DNA of 64,000 nucleotides from Streptomyces sp. NRRL B-24484 (GCF_000717715.1 NZ_JOAI01000005.1:124001-188000), one strand, 5' to 3'. Positions 18,073-26,988 are shown, counted from the stretch's first letter. Notes: a model not told the origin generated them from the sequence alone. Numbers and translations: made by a program.

Positions 18073-18389
18073 GGTGACGTCGACCGCCTGCGGGGTGCGG
18101 TACCGGTCCGGGTGCGTTCCGTTGCCCGCCCGGCCGGTTCGGCGCCGATGCCGGGCACCACCAGGAAGAACAGCGCCGCGAGGCAGCCGACGAACACGTC
18201 GGTCCTGGCCGGCAGGCCGCCGAGGAACGCCGGGGGCAGACCCCCGAGCAGCAGGTACGGCGCCGGACCGGTCAGGCGCACCTGCCGGTCGACCCCGGTG
18301 GAGCAGGCGAGCAGCGCGGCCGACGGGGCGGCGGCCGCGAAGCCGGCGGCGACGCAGAGCAGGCCGAAGGGCCGGACCTTGCCGGCCAT
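18069..18389 (-). CDS. Small membrane protein, possibly the N-terminal half of a frameshifted gene
   Basis: 106 residues from ATG 18389, chosen because GGAGGGGGAG lies just upstream; an ATG at 18425 gives 12 more residues without such a site. Two or three hydrophobic segments: LLCVAAGFAAAAPSAALLA, a Gly/Pro-rich one near 45-60 and VGCLAALFFLVVPGIGA. The last ~25 residues (ERTRTGTAPRRRSTSP) are Arg/Thr-rich and look like out-of-frame translation. No recognised family. Confidence 0.5.
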   Translation of the reverse strand: MAGKVRPFGLLCVAAGFAAAAPSAALLACSTGVDRQVRLTGPAPYLLLGGLPPAFLGGLPARTDVFVGCLAALFFLVVPGIGAEPAGRATERTRTGTAPRRRSTSP

Positions 18390-18459
18390 GGCTCCCCCTC
18401 CGACGACACCGGGCCGCACCGGCATGCCGCCCGCGGCGGGGAGGCGCCGTGCGCCCCGG

Positions 18460-19245
18460 TCACACCGCCATCGCGAGCATCAGCGGGGCGGCGCGCAGCG
18501 AGAGGAGTTCGGCGGCGGCGCGCAGCCGGTGGGTCTCGGTGGCGGGCAGGGAGGTGGCCAGGCAGCCGACGGTGGCGCCGGCCGTGACGGGGACGGCCGC
18601 GCAGACCGTGCCCAGCGCGTACTCCTGGAGGTCGAGCACGGGGACGGTGGCGGGCTGCCGGTCCAGGCGGTGCAGCAGCTGCTCGGTGTCGGCGATGGTG
18701 CGGGAGGTGAGCCTGGCGACGGGGTGGCGGGCGAGGTGGTCGCGGCGGCCGTTGTGGTCGAGCTGGCCGAGCAGGCACTTGCCCATGGCGCTGGCGTGCG
18801 CCGTCGCCCTGAAGTCCACCCACTCCTGGACGGCGGGGGCGTGGTCGGTGGCGGAGACGGCCTCCACGCTCAGTTCGCCGTCGTGGTAGCGGCTGAAGTA
18901 GACGGCGGCGCCGAGCTCCTCGCGCAGGTCGGCGAGGCGGCGGTGCAGCCGGGCCCGGACGAGCTGCTCGCGGTTCTGCTGGCCGAGCACGGTGAGCGCG
19001 CCGCCGAGCAGCCAGACGCCGTCGTCGAAGAGCAGGTACCCCTCGCACTCCAGGGTCTCGGCCAGTTCGCGCACGGCCGCGGTCTGGATGCCGAGTTCGC
19101 GGGCCAGCCGGGCGGTGTCGACGCCGTGCGGGTGCCGGTCGACGGCCTCCAGCAGGCGCAGTGCGCGGTGCAGCGGCCCGAACGGGTTCGGGTTCGGGCG
19201 GCCGTGGGCGGGGCCGGTCCGGCGGCCCCGGCTCGGTGCCGGCAT
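18460..19245 (-). CDS. IclR-family transcriptional regulator
   Basis: 261 residues. The N-terminal winged helix reads LHRALRLLEAVDRHPHGVDT then ARLARELGIQTAAVRELAET; the C-terminal effector domain has the usual YFSRYHDGEL, ATAHASAMGKCLLGQL, LDLQEYALGTVCAAVPV and a hydrophobic end. It follows the purine operon at 19443 on the same strand but has its own 197-nt upstream gap. Less similar to AllR-type regulators than the IclR protein at 34028. Target unknown. Confidence 0.83.
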   Translation of the reverse strand: MPAPSRGRRTGPAHGRPNPNPFGPLHRALRLLEAVDRHPHGVDTARLARELGIQTAAVRELAETLECEGYLLFDDGVWLLGGALTVLGQQNREQLVRARLHRRLADLREELGAAVYFSRYHDGELSVEAVSATDHAPAVQEWVDFRATAHASAMGKCLLGQLDHNGRRDHLARHPVARLTSRTIADTEQLLHRLDRQPATVPVLDLQEYALGTVCAAVPVTAGATVGCLATSLPATETHRLRAAAELLSLRAAPLMLAMAV

Positions 19246-19394
19246 GGGCGTCCCCTTCCGCTCGCGCGAGTGCGCGGCGCGGCCGCGCCCCTCCAGCCTA
19301 GCCGCGGAGGGGCCGCCTTGACCGCCCGTACGACCGGATGCGGCACGGTTCGTGAGTGTCCGTCAGATTCCGGGGGTCCTTGTGGTGCGGCGAA

Positions 19395-19428
19395 GGGCCC
19401 CTCCCCCACTGCCCAGGGGGAGGGGCCC
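19395..19428. terminator. Hairpin terminator after catalase
   Basis: A perfect 13-bp stem (19395-19407 with 19416-19428) and 8-nt loop lie 14 nt beyond the catalase stop. It ends the allB-alc-katA transcript. Confidence 0.75.
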
Positions 19429-19442
19429 GGTCGGGGTGCCGG

Positions 19443-20903
19443 TCAGGCGTCGTCGCCGGCGCGGAGCTTCTTCACCGCGGCCTCCAGGCGGCTGCCGTAC
19501 TCCTCGTCGGCCGCGTGGAAGTGGGCGAGGTTCTTCTCCACGACGTCCTCGCGGCTCACCTGGGCGAGGAAGCCGGCCAGGTTGGCGATCAGGCGGCCCT
19601 TCTCGCCCTCGGACATCAGCCGGTAGAGCTCGCCGGCCTGGAAGAAGTCGTCGTCCTTGGTGTGGGCCGGGGTGGTGTAGGTGCCGGTGTGGCCCTCCAG
19701 CCGGACGGGGGCGGCGAGCGCATCGCCGGTCTGCGCCGGGCCGTCGAAGGAGTTCGGCTCGTAGTTCTTGGCGCGGCCGGCCGTGTTGAGGGCGCCGAGG
19801 CCGTCGCGGCCGTAGTTGTTCGCCTCGGTGGCGCGCGGGGCGTTCACCGGCAGCTGGGTGTGGTTGACGCCGAGGCGGTAGCGCTGGGCGTCGGCGTAGG
19901 CGAACAGACGGCCCTGGAGCATCTTGTCCGGGGAGGGGCCGATGCCGGGCACGAAGTTGTTCGGCGAGAAGGCGGCCTGCTCGACCTCGGCGAACACGTT
20001 CTCCGGGTTCTTGTTGAGCACCAGCCGGCCGACCTTGACCAGCGGGTAGTCGGCGTGCGGCCACACCTTGGTGAGGTCGAAGGGGTTGAAGCGGTAGGTG
20101 GCGGCCTCGGCGACCGGCATCAGCTGGACGTACAGCGTCCAGGACGGGAAGACGCCGCGCTCGATGGCCTGGTGGAGGTCGCGCTGGTGGCTGTCCGCGT
20201 CGCCGCCGACCACCTCGGCGGCCTGCGAGCCGTCCAGCGAGCGGATGCCCTGGTTGGTCTTGAAGTGGTACTTCACCCAGTAGGCGTCGCCCTGCTCGTT
20301 GACCCACTGGTAGGTGTGCGAGCCGTAGCCGTTCATGTGGCGGTAGGAGGCGGGGATGCCGCGGTCGCCGAACAGCCAGGTGATCTGGTGGGTGGCCTCG
20401 GGGGCGTGCGCCCAGAAGTCCCAGACGTTCTCGGCCTCGGTGATGCCGGTGTAGGGGTCGCGCTTCTGCGAGTGGATGAAGTCGGGGAACTTGATCGGGT
20501 CCTTGATGAAGAACACCGGGGTGTTGTTGCCGACCAGGTCGTAGTTGCCGTCGGCGGTGTAGAACTTCAGCGCGAAGCCGCGGGGGTCGCGGACCGCGTC
20601 ACTGGCGCCCAGGTTGCCGGCCACCGTGGAGAACCGCAGGAAGACGTCGGTCCGCCTGCCGACGGCCGACAGGAAGTCCGCCCGGGTGTACTGCGAGACC
20701 TCGTCGGTGACCTCGAAGTAGCCGTAGGCGCCCGAGCCTCGGGCGTGCACCACGCGCTCCGGGATGCGCTCGCGGTTGAACCGGGCGAGCTTCTCCAGCA
20801 GCTGCTGGTCCTGGATCAGCAGCGGGCCGTACTCGCCGGCCGAGGCGGAGTTCTGGTTGTCGGCGACGGGCGCGCCGGACTCGGTGGTCAAGGTCTTCGG
20901 CAT
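19443..20903 (-). CDS. katA: Monofunctional haem catalase
   Basis: 486 residues, the small-subunit (clade 3) length. The catalytic His is in RVVHARGSGAYG, the Asn region in NNTPVFFIKDPIKFPDFIH, and the haem-ligand Tyr in RLFAYADAQRYRLG. It dismutates H2O2 to water and O2. It starts 42 nt after the allantoicase stop on the same strand and ends at a strong hairpin, so it is probably the last gene of the allantoin operon. That makes sense because urate oxidase, encoded at 28985, releases H2O2. No catalase regulator (CatR/OxyR/Fur type) is adjacent. Confidence 0.92.
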   Translation of the reverse strand: MPKTLTTESGAPVADNQNSASAGEYGPLLIQDQQLLEKLARFNRERIPERVVHARGSGAYGYFEVTDEVSQYTRADFLSAVGRRTDVFLRFSTVAGNLGASDAVRDPRGFALKFYTADGNYDLVGNNTPVFFIKDPIKFPDFIHSQKRDPYTGITEAENVWDFWAHAPEATHQITWLFGDRGIPASYRHMNGYGSHTYQWVNEQGDAYWVKYHFKTNQGIRSLDGSQAAEVVGGDADSHQRDLHQAIERGVFPSWTLYVQLMPVAEAATYRFNPFDLTKVWPHADYPLVKVGRLVLNKNPENVFAEVEQAAFSPNNFVPGIGPSPDKMLQGRLFAYADAQRYRLGVNHTQLPVNAPRATEANNYGRDGLGALNTAGRAKNYEPNSFDGPAQTGDALAAPVRLEGHTGTYTTPAHTKDDDFFQAGELYRLMSEGEKGRLIANLAGFLAQVSREDVVEKNLAHFHAADEEYGSRLEAAVKKLRAGDDA

Positions 20904-20945
20904 GAGGGTCCTTCAGTAGCAGCGGTGCGGTGCAGGGGGCTGGGG

Positions 20946-22211
20946 TCAGACGCCGAGGAGGCGCCAGAGGGCGGCGCGGCGGCGGGAGGTGTGCTCGCCG
21001 TCCGGGCCGTCGGCCGGGGCGAGGGCGGCCGCGGCGGCACCGGCGGCGGCGGCGTCCCGGAGCGGCCGGGCGGCGGTCAGCACGGCGGCCTCGTCGGTGG
21101 TCAGGCCGGCCGCAGCGAGGGCGGACTCGGCCTCGGCGGCGGGCAGCGCGTCGAACCAGCGCAGGGCGAGGACGGCGCGGCCGGCCTCGGTGAGGCGGCC
21201 GGTGAGCCGGAGCCGGGCGAGGCCGCCGTCGGGGTAGACGTTGATCTTCACGTGGGTGGCGGGGCGTCCGGCGTCGAGCCGGAAGCGGTGCCGGGTGTCG
21301 GGCTGCAGCCGGGTGCGGGGCAGCAGCGGGAACCAGCCGGCCGTGTCGGTGGCGGGGTCGCCGCCGGCGGAGGCGTCGTAGCCCACCAGGTCGGCCCAGC
21401 CGGGGGCGTTGGCGACGAAGTGGGTGGTGTCCACCTCGGCGGCCAGGACCTCGCCGCCCCCGGCCAGGGCGATCCGGACCCAGTCGTTGGCCTTGTCGCG
21501 CCGACGCCGGGTCTCCCAGCCCTCGCCCATGACGGTGGCGCGGCCGGGAGCGTTCAGGTTGTGCGGGGAGGAGAAGTAGCGGTCCGAGGCGGCCTCGGCG
21601 ACGCCGCCGGTCTCCTGGGCGGCGAGGTCGAAGGTGAGGCCGTCGAGTTCGCGCGGGTCGGGCAGCACCTCGCCGTGCACCCGCAGCCGGGCGACGCCGC
21701 CGTCCGGCCAGATGTTGAGGCGGACGTGCGTCCAGCGGGTGCCGTGGTCGACCGCGAACTCGTGCGCGGTGTCGCCCTTCAGGGGGGTGCGCGGCACCAG
21801 ATCCGTCCACTCGGCGGCCTCGACCTCGGCGGGCGAGGGGTGGCCGGGTACGGACGCGGCCTGGACGGATGCGGTCTCCGGGTAGTTGCCGGTGAAGTGG
21901 GCGGTGTCGACGACCACGCCGCGGATCACGCCCGCCGCGCCGAGCCGGACGATCGCCCAGTCGTGGTCCTCGTCGGTCGGGTGCGGCTGGTCGGCCGAGG
22001 CGCCGCGGCGGCGGCGGGACTCCCAGCCGTCCATGATCTGGCCCTTGTGGCCGAAGGTGTGCGGCCGGAACTCGGCGGGCTCGGCGACCAGCATGTTCTC
22101 CGCATCGGCGAAGGTGTCCTCGTTGGTGGCGACGACGCCCGCGCCTAGCCGGCGGGAGGCCAGGTCGACCAGCTCGGTGAAGGGCGCAGCCGCGGTCTTC
22201 TCGGTGCTCAA
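20946..22211 (-). CDS. alc: Allantoicase
   Basis: Hydrolyses allantoate to ureidoglycolate and urea. 421 residues with the two tandem jellyroll repeats of the family: NEDTFADAENMLVAEPAEF with FGHKGQIMDGWESRRRR in the first, SDRYFSSPHNLNAPGRATVM with GEGWETRRRRD in the second; each is followed by HVRLNIWPDGGVARLRVHGE or its copy HVKINVYPDGGLARLRLTGR. It seems to start at a TTG (22211), because no ATG/GTG suits and GAGGAG lies 7 nt before it; a weak start could keep its level below allantoinase. It begins 11 nt after allB. The last ~75 Ala-rich residues (OHCU-unlike) extend past the core domain. Confidence 0.88.
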   Translation of the reverse strand: MSTEKTAAAPFTELVDLASRRLGAGVVATNEDTFADAENMLVAEPAEFRPHTFGHKGQIMDGWESRRRRGASADQPHPTDEDHDWAIVRLGAAGVIRGVVVDTAHFTGNYPETASVQAASVPGHPSPAEVEAAEWTDLVPRTPLKGDTAHEFAVDHGTRWTHVRLNIWPDGGVARLRVHGEVLPDPRELDGLTFDLAAQETGGVAEAASDRYFSSPHNLNAPGRATVMGEGWETRRRRDKANDWVRIALAGGGEVLAAEVDTTHFVANAPGWADLVGYDASAGGDPATDTAGWFPLLPRTRLQPDTRHRFRLDAGRPATHVKINVYPDGGLARLRLTGRLTEAGRAVLALRWFDALPAAEAESALAAAGLTTDEAAVLTAARPLRDAAAAGAAAAALAPADGPDGEHTSRRRAALWRLLGV

Positions 22212-22222
22212 CTCGACTCTCC

Positions 22223-23590
22223 TCAAGGACGGGTGATCTGCCGGCCGAACGGCTCGCCGGCGGTGTCGACCGCCCGGCCGCGGAGCCAGGTGGTGCGCAC
22301 CGCGCCGGTGAGGGTGCGGCCGGCGTACGGGGTGACGGGGTTGCGGTGGTGCAGCTGCTCGGCGTGCACCGCGAAGTCGGCGTCCGGGTCGAAGGCGACG
22401 AGGTCGGCGTCGTACCCGGGGGCGATGGCGCCCTTGGTGCCGGTGAGGCCGACCAGGGCGGCCGGGCCGGAGGCCATCCAGCGGACGACGTCCGCGAGGG
22501 TGTGGCCGCGGCGGCGGGCCTCCGTCCAGACGGCGGGCAGACCGACCTGCAGGGAGGCGATGCCGCCCCAGGCCGCGGCGAAGTCGCCGCTGCCGCCGTA
22601 GCGCCGGAGCAGCTTCAGGTCCGGGGTGGACGGCGAGTGGTCGGAGACGACGGCGGCGAACTCGCCGGCCGCGAGGGCCGCCCAGAGGGCGTCCCGGTTG
22701 GACTCGGAGCGGATCGGCGGACAGCACTTGAAGGCGGTGTCGCCGTCCGGCACCTCCTCCGCGGTGAGGGTGAGGTAGTGCGGGCAGGTCTCGGCGGTCA
22801 CCTGCACGCCGTCCTCCCGGGCCTGCCGCAGCAGCGGCAGCACGGCGGCCGAGGAGACGTGCAGGATGTGCACCCGGGTGCCGGTGCGGCGGGCGGTGTC
22901 GAGCAGCCGGGCGACGGCGGCGGCCTCGGCGTCGTCGGGCCGGGAGGCCAGGAAGTCGCGGTAGTGCACGCCGGGCTGCTGCGGGGCGGCGTCGAGGACG
23001 GCCGGGTCCTCGGCGTGGATGATCGCGAGCGCGCCGAGCCGGGCCTGCTCGGCGAGCGCGGACTCCAGGTCCTCCCGGGTGGCCAGGTGCGGGAACTCGT
23101 CCACGCCGGACGGGGCGAGGAAGCTCTTGAAGCCGAAGACGCCGGCCTCGTGCAGCGCCGCCAGGTCGCCGGTGTTGCCGGGCACCGCGCCGCCCCAGAA
23201 GCCGAGGTCGACCCAGGCCTGACCCTCGGCGGTCTTGCGCTTGGCCTCCAGCCCGGCGGGCGTGGTGGTCGGCGGGACGGAGTTCAGCGGCATGTCGACG
23301 ATCGTGGTGACACCGCCGGCGGCGGCCGCCCGGGTGGCCGTGGCGAAGCCCTCCCACTCGGTGCGGCCGGGCTCGTTGACGTGTACGTGGGTGTCGACCA
23401 GGCCGGGCAGCAGGGCGGTGTCGCCGAGGTCGGTGAGGTGGCGGTCCCCCGCGAGCAGCGAGCCGTGCGCGGCGACCTGGGCGATCCGCCCGTCCTGGAC
23501 GAGGACGTCGGCCGGGCGCTCGCCGTCCGGCAGGACGACCCGGCGGGAGCGGATCACGGCCGGGGTGGACGGCGTGTCGCTGAAGTGCAT
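22223..23590 (-). CDS. allB: Allantoinase
   Basis: 455 residues, amidohydrolase superfamily; opens allantoin to allantoate. Metal ligands are HVHVNEP near residues 67-73, the carboxylated Lys in [11 protein letters not shown], two later His (IIHAED and ILHVSSA) and the Asp in VVSDHSPS. First gene of an operon with alc and katA. A HrdB-like promoter (TTGACG, 18-nt spacer, TAGGCT) lies about 95-125 nt upstream, with the purine-region palindrome across its -35 box. Confidence 0.92.
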   Translation of the reverse strand: MHFSDTPSTPAVIRSRRVVLPDGERPADVLVQDGRIAQVAAHGSLLAGDRHLTDLGDTALLPGLVDTHVHVNEPGRTEWEGFATATRAAAAGGVTTIVDMPLNSVPPTTTPAGLEAKRKTAEGQAWVDLGFWGGAVPGNTGDLAALHEAGVFGFKSFLAPSGVDEFPHLATREDLESALAEQARLGALAIIHAEDPAVLDAAPQQPGVHYRDFLASRPDDAEAAAVARLLDTARRTGTRVHILHVSSAAVLPLLRQAREDGVQVTAETCPHYLTLTAEEVPDGDTAFKCCPPIRSESNRDALWAALAAGEFAAVVSDHSPSTPDLKLLRRYGGSGDFAAAWGGIASLQVGLPAVWTEARRRGHTLADVVRWMASGPAALVGLTGTKGAIAPGYDADLVAFDPDADFAVHAEQLHHRNPVTPYAGRTLTGAVRTTWLRGRAVDTAGEPFGRQITRP

Positions 23591-23684
23591 CGGGACCTCC
23601 GAAACGAGGGTACGAGTGGGGAGTGCCGAAGGCGCGCAGGGGAGTTGGGCCGCCGTCGGGTGCCGGACGGCTGCGAGTGCTCGG

Positions 23685-23714
23685 AGCCTAGGCCCGCCTT
23701 CAACAAAACGTCAA
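23685..23714 (-). promoter_or_regulatory. allB promoter with overlapping TCAAC-type operator
   Basis: Minus-strand -35 TTGACG (23709-23714), 18-nt spacer, -10 TAGGCT (23685-23690). The 15-mer TTGACGTTTTGTTGA (23700-23714, minus strand) matches the operators at 27092, 27972 and 33965, with a diverged left half. It covers the -35 box, a position for a repressor. Confidence 0.65.
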
Positions 23715-23740
23715 TGTAGGAACCCACAAGGGGCTGCGGA

Positions 23741-24883
23741 CTACCGGCCGAGCAGTTCGGCGGCCAGCCGCTCCCCCGCGGTCTCGGCGAGTTCGCCGGC
23801 CCTGGTCATGCTCTCGCCCGGCTGCTCGGCCAGGTCGGTGAGCGCCACGGCCGCGGCGAAGCCCGCCGCCCGCCACTCCGGTTCCGACAGTTCCAGCCGT
23901 CCGGCCACGGCGGCCACCCGAACCCCCGCCCGAGTGGCCGCCGCGGCGACGCCGGCGGGGGCCTTGCCGTGGAGCGTCTGCGCGTCCAGGCATCCCTCAC
24001 CGGTGACGACGAGGCGCGCCCCACGCACTGCCTCGTCGAAGCCCAGGAGATCGAGGAGGAGCTCGATCCCGGGCCGCATGGTGGCGCCGAGCAGGGCGAG
24101 GGCGGCGAAGCCGACCCCTCCTGCCGCCCCGGCGCCGGGGGCGTCGCGGACGTCCCGGCCGGTGACCGTCCGGACGGCGTCCGCCCAGACGGTCAGACCT
24201 TCCTCCAGGACGACCAGGTCGTCGCCGTCCGCGCCCTTCTGCGGGCCGTACACGGCGGTCGCGCCGCGCGGGCCGAGCAGCGGGTTGTCGACGTCGCAGG
24301 CGACCACCACGTCCACCCCGGAGAGCACGTCGGCCAGCGGTCCGAGGTCGATCCGGGCGAGCCGGCGCAGGGCCGCACCGCCCGGCGACAGCTCGCCGCC
24401 GTCCGCGTCGTACAGGCCCACGCCGAGCGCCTGGACCATGCCCGCGCCGCCGTCGGTGCAGGCGCTGCCGCCGAGGCCGAGCACGATCCGCGCGGCGCCG
24501 AGCGAGACGGCCCGGGCGACCAGCTGGCCGACCCCGTAGGAGCCGGCCGCCAGCGGGGCGGTCCGGCCGCCGGGGAGCCGGGCGAGGCCGGAGGCCTGCG
24601 CCAGCTCGACCACGGCGGTGTCGCCGCGGACGGCGATCGCCGCGTCCACCGGCAGGCCGGTCGGGCCCGCCACCTTGACCGCGACCCGGTCGAAGCCGGC
24701 CGCGAGGGCGGCCGCCAGGGTGCCCTCGCCGCCGTCGGCGACCGGGAGTTCGCGGACCTCGGTACCGGGGGCGGCGCGGCGGACGCCGGCGGCGATCCGT
24801 GCGGCGACCTCGGCGCCCTCCAGGGAGCCCTTGAACTTGTCGGGCGCGACGACCACATGACCCTGAGCGGGGGTGGCGGGCAT
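23741..24883 (-). CDS. glxK: Glycerate kinase
   Basis: 380 residues of the GlxK/GckA type; phosphorylates D-glycerate, the last step of the glyoxylate-to-glycerate route. Family motifs: APDKFKGSLEGAEVA near the N-terminus, LPVADGGEGT, LGLGGSACTDGGAG, DVDNPLLGPRGA, and TGEGCLDAQTLHGKAP. ATG 24883 was chosen because AAAGG lies 8 nt upstream and the domain starts right after it. It is separated from the reductase gene glxR by a 345-nt hairpin-rich leader, so it may be expressed differently from glxR and hyi. Confidence 0.9.
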   Translation of the reverse strand: MPATPAQGHVVVAPDKFKGSLEGAEVAARIAAGVRRAAPGTEVRELPVADGGEGTLAAALAAGFDRVAVKVAGPTGLPVDAAIAVRGDTAVVELAQASGLARLPGGRTAPLAAGSYGVGQLVARAVSLGAARIVLGLGGSACTDGGAGMVQALGVGLYDADGGELSPGGAALRRLARIDLGPLADVLSGVDVVVACDVDNPLLGPRGATAVYGPQKGADGDDLVVLEEGLTVWADAVRTVTGRDVRDAPGAGAAGGVGFAALALLGATMRPGIELLLDLLGFDEAVRGARLVVTGEGCLDAQTLHGKAPAGVAAAATRAGVRVAAVAGRLELSEPEWRAAGFAAAVALTDLAEQPGESMTRAGELAETAGERLAAELLGR

Positions 24884-25228
24884 GGGGGTGGCCTTTCTTC
24901 GGGAACGTCTACGTACTGGCACTACCCAGGTGGGCGGGGGTTGCGCAGGTGCCGCCCACCCGGGGGCGCGGTGGGCCCCCTCTCCGCCGTTCCTCTCGTC
25001 CCGCTTCCGACGTTCGAGAGGCTCCCCTCGGCAGGAGAGGGGGCCTGGGCGGCGCGCACGGGCACGACCGAAGTGCCTACCGGGAGGGTGGCGCGCCGCC
25101 GGTCTGGGACGACCGGCAGGGGCGGGCAGGGCCGCGGGCCCGCTGCCGGTCGGGTTGCTGCCTCCTGGCGGCGCGGGCACGACCGGACAGGTACACGCCG
25201 CCAGGAGGAGTCGGGGGGACGGACCGGG
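24884..25228. other. 345-nt hairpin-packed leader/intergenic region between glxR and glxK
   Basis: No gene. Five consecutive perfect inverted repeats: 24929-24937/24952-24960 (9 bp), 24974-24985/25034-25045 (12 bp), 25048-25057/25091-25100 (10 bp, with an inner 5-bp stem), 25098-25104/25111-25117 (7 bp) and 25161-25173/25196-25208 (13 bp). A word CGGGCACGACCG also occurs twice (25059 and 25174). In the direction of transcription this is the 3' end of the hyi-glxR message and the leader of glxK. It could hold a terminator plus a structured leader RNA, or a decayed repeat element. Confidence 0.55.
25161..25208 (-). terminator. Hairpin after glxR
   Basis: A perfect 13-bp stem (25161-25173 with 25196-25208) with a 22-nt loop begins 20 nt after the glxR stop on the minus strand. 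It is the first of the stem-loops between glxR and glxK and the best candidate for terminating the hyi-glxR message. Confidence 0.5.
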
Positions 25229-26113
25229 TCAGACCGTCCGGCCGGAGAGCCGCTCGACGCCGCGCAGCAGGGCGGAGTGGTCGAGCGAGCCGTCGCCGTT
25301 GGCGCGGGCGGAGGCGACCAGCTGGGCCACCACCGCACCGACCGGCAGGGCGGCGCCGACGGCGCGGGCGGCGTCGGTGACGATGCCCATGTCCTTGTGG
25401 TGCAGGTCGATCCGGAAGCCGGGGGCGAACTCGCGGTTCAGCATGTTCGCCCGCTTGCGGTTGAGCACGGTGGAGCCGGCCAGACCGCCGCCGAGCACCT
25501 CCAGCGCCGCCTGCAGGTCGACGCCGGCGTTCTCCAGGAAGACCACGGCCTCGGCGAGGGCCTGGATGTTGACGGCCACGATCAGCTGGTTGGCTGCCTT
25601 CACGGTCTGGCCGGCGCCGGCCGGGCCGACGTGGATCACCGTGGTGCCGAGGGCGTCGAGCAGCGGCTTCGCCTCGGCGAAGTCCTCCGCCGCACCGCCC
25701 ACCATGATCGACAGGACGGCCTCGACCGCGCCCGCCTCGCCGCCGGAGACCGGGGCGTCCAGGGCGCGCACGCCCCGCTCCCTGGCCGCGGCCTCGACCT
25801 TGATCGAGGTCTGCGGGGTGATCGAGGACATGTCGATCACCAGGGTGCCCGGCTGCGCGTTCTCCAGCACACCGCCCTCGCCGAGGACGACCTGCTCGAC
25901 CTGCGGGTCGGCGGGGACCATGGTGATGACGACCTCGGCGTCCTTCACCGCGTCGGCGATGCTGGTGGCGCCGTGGCCGCCTGCGGCGACCAGGGCGTCG
26001 ATCTGCGGCTGGGTGAGGTTGTAGCCGGTGACGTGGTGGCCGGCCCGGACCAGGTTGGCGGCCATCGGGCTGCCCATGATGCCGAGGCCGATGAAGGCGA
26101 TCTTGCGGCTCAT
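25229..26113 (-). CDS. glxR: 2-hydroxy-3-oxopropionate (tartronate semialdehyde) reductase
   Basis: 294 residues of the beta-hydroxyacid dehydrogenase family; reduces tartronate semialdehyde to D-glycerate with NAD(P)H. Motifs: Rossmann GLGIMGSPMAANL, substrate-binding DAPVSGGEAGAVEA, catalytic Lys in GAGQTVKAANQLIVAVNI, and the C-terminal KDMGIVTDAARAVGAALPV. It follows hyi by 41 nt and shares its transcript. The glyoxylate carboligase expected to make its substrate is not in the window. Confidence 0.9.
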   Translation of the reverse strand: MSRKIAFIGLGIMGSPMAANLVRAGHHVTGYNLTQPQIDALVAAGGHGATSIADAVKDAEVVITMVPADPQVEQVVLGEGGVLENAQPGTLVIDMSSITPQTSIKVEAAARERGVRALDAPVSGGEAGAVEAVLSIMVGGAAEDFAEAKPLLDALGTTVIHVGPAGAGQTVKAANQLIVAVNIQALAEAVVFLENAGVDLQAALEVLGGGLAGSTVLNRKRANMLNREFAPGFRIDLHHKDMGIVTDAARAVGAALPVGAVVAQLVASARANGDGSLDHSALLRGVERLSGRTV

Positions 26114-26154
26114 CGCGTCGTGCTCCTTGCGTTGGGGAGGTGGTGGGAGGGGGC

Positions 26155-26988
26155 TCAGCCGGCGCGCAGTTCGCGCGGGAGCCAGACGAAGCCGTCGGCG
26201 CTGACGCCGGTGGAGGGCTTGTACTCCAGGCCGATCCGGCCCTGGTAGCCGACGGCGGTGAGCCGGGCGAAGAGGTCCTCGAAGTCGAGTCCGCCGGTGC
26301 CGGGCTCGTTGCGGGCCGGGACGTCGGCGATCTGCACGTGGCCGATCCGGTCGGCGTACTCCTCGATCACCGCCGCCGGGTCCTCGCCGTTCCTGGCCAG
26401 GTGGTAGAGGTCGCAGAGGAACTTGGCGTTGCCGAGGCCGGTGGCCGCGTTGACCTTGTCCACGACCTCGACCGCAGCCTCGGCGCTGAGCAGTGCGTAG
26501 TCCGGGGACTCGACCCCGTTGAGGGTCTCGATCAGCAGCACCGCGCCGACGGAGTGCGCGGCCCGGGCGGCGAGCGCGAGGTTCTCCAGTGCCAGGGCGT
26601 CCTGCTCGGCCGGGTCGACGCCCGCCACCCGGTTGCCGTAGAGGGCGTTGAGCGCCTTGGTGCCGAGCGAGCCGGCGAGGGCGGTGGCGACCGGGACGTT
26701 GGCCCGGAAGCGCTCGCTCTCGGCCGGCACCGAGGCGGTGCCGCGAGCGCCCTTGACCAGGTCGTCGAGGAAGTTGAGGCCGGTGAGCCGCACGCCGGCG
26801 TCGGTGAAGGCCTTGCGGAGCGCGTCCAGCTCGGCCTGCGACGGGTCGTGCTCCTCGCCGAAGGGCCACCAGAGCTCGGCGGCGGTGAAGCCGGCGGCGG
26901 CTGCGGCGGCGGGGCGCTCCAGCAGCGGGAGCTCGTTGAACAGGATCGACAGGTTGACCGTGTAGCTGTGCGCGGCGGCGGCAGTCAC
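26155..26988 (-). CDS. hyi: Hydroxypyruvate isomerase
   Basis: 277 residues, TIM barrel of the xylose-isomerase-like/AP-endonuclease-2 fold; interconverts hydroxypyruvate and tartronate semialdehyde. Family segments: NLSILFNELPLLERPAAAAA, ELWWPFG, the metal Glu in LIETLNGVESPDY, NAKFLCDLYHLARNGED and GHVQIADVPARNEPGTGGLD with IGLEYKPS. The start is GTG 26988 with GAAGGTGA upstream. First gene of the hyi-glxR unit; two IclR-type boxes and the 15-bp palindrome lie 30-120 nt upstream. Confidence 0.88.
   Translation of the reverse strand: MTAAAAHSYTVNLSILFNELPLLERPAAAAAAGFTAAELWWPFGEEHDPSQAELDALRKAFTDAGVRLTGLNFLDDLVKGARGTASVPAESERFRANVPVATALAGSLGTKALNALYGNRVAGVDPAEQDALALENLALAARAAHSVGAVLLIETLNGVESPDYALLSAEAAVEVVDKVNAATGLGNAKFLCDLYHLARNGEDPAAVIEEYADRIGHVQIADVPARNEPGTGGLDFEDLFARLTAVGYQGRIGLEYKPSTGVSADGFVWLPRELRAG

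Noticed and set aside
24884..25228. Possible riboswitch call for the glxK leader
   Set aside because: The stems are real, but I recognise no conserved core of glycine, TPP, cobalamin or other known riboswitch, so only a structured region is reported.
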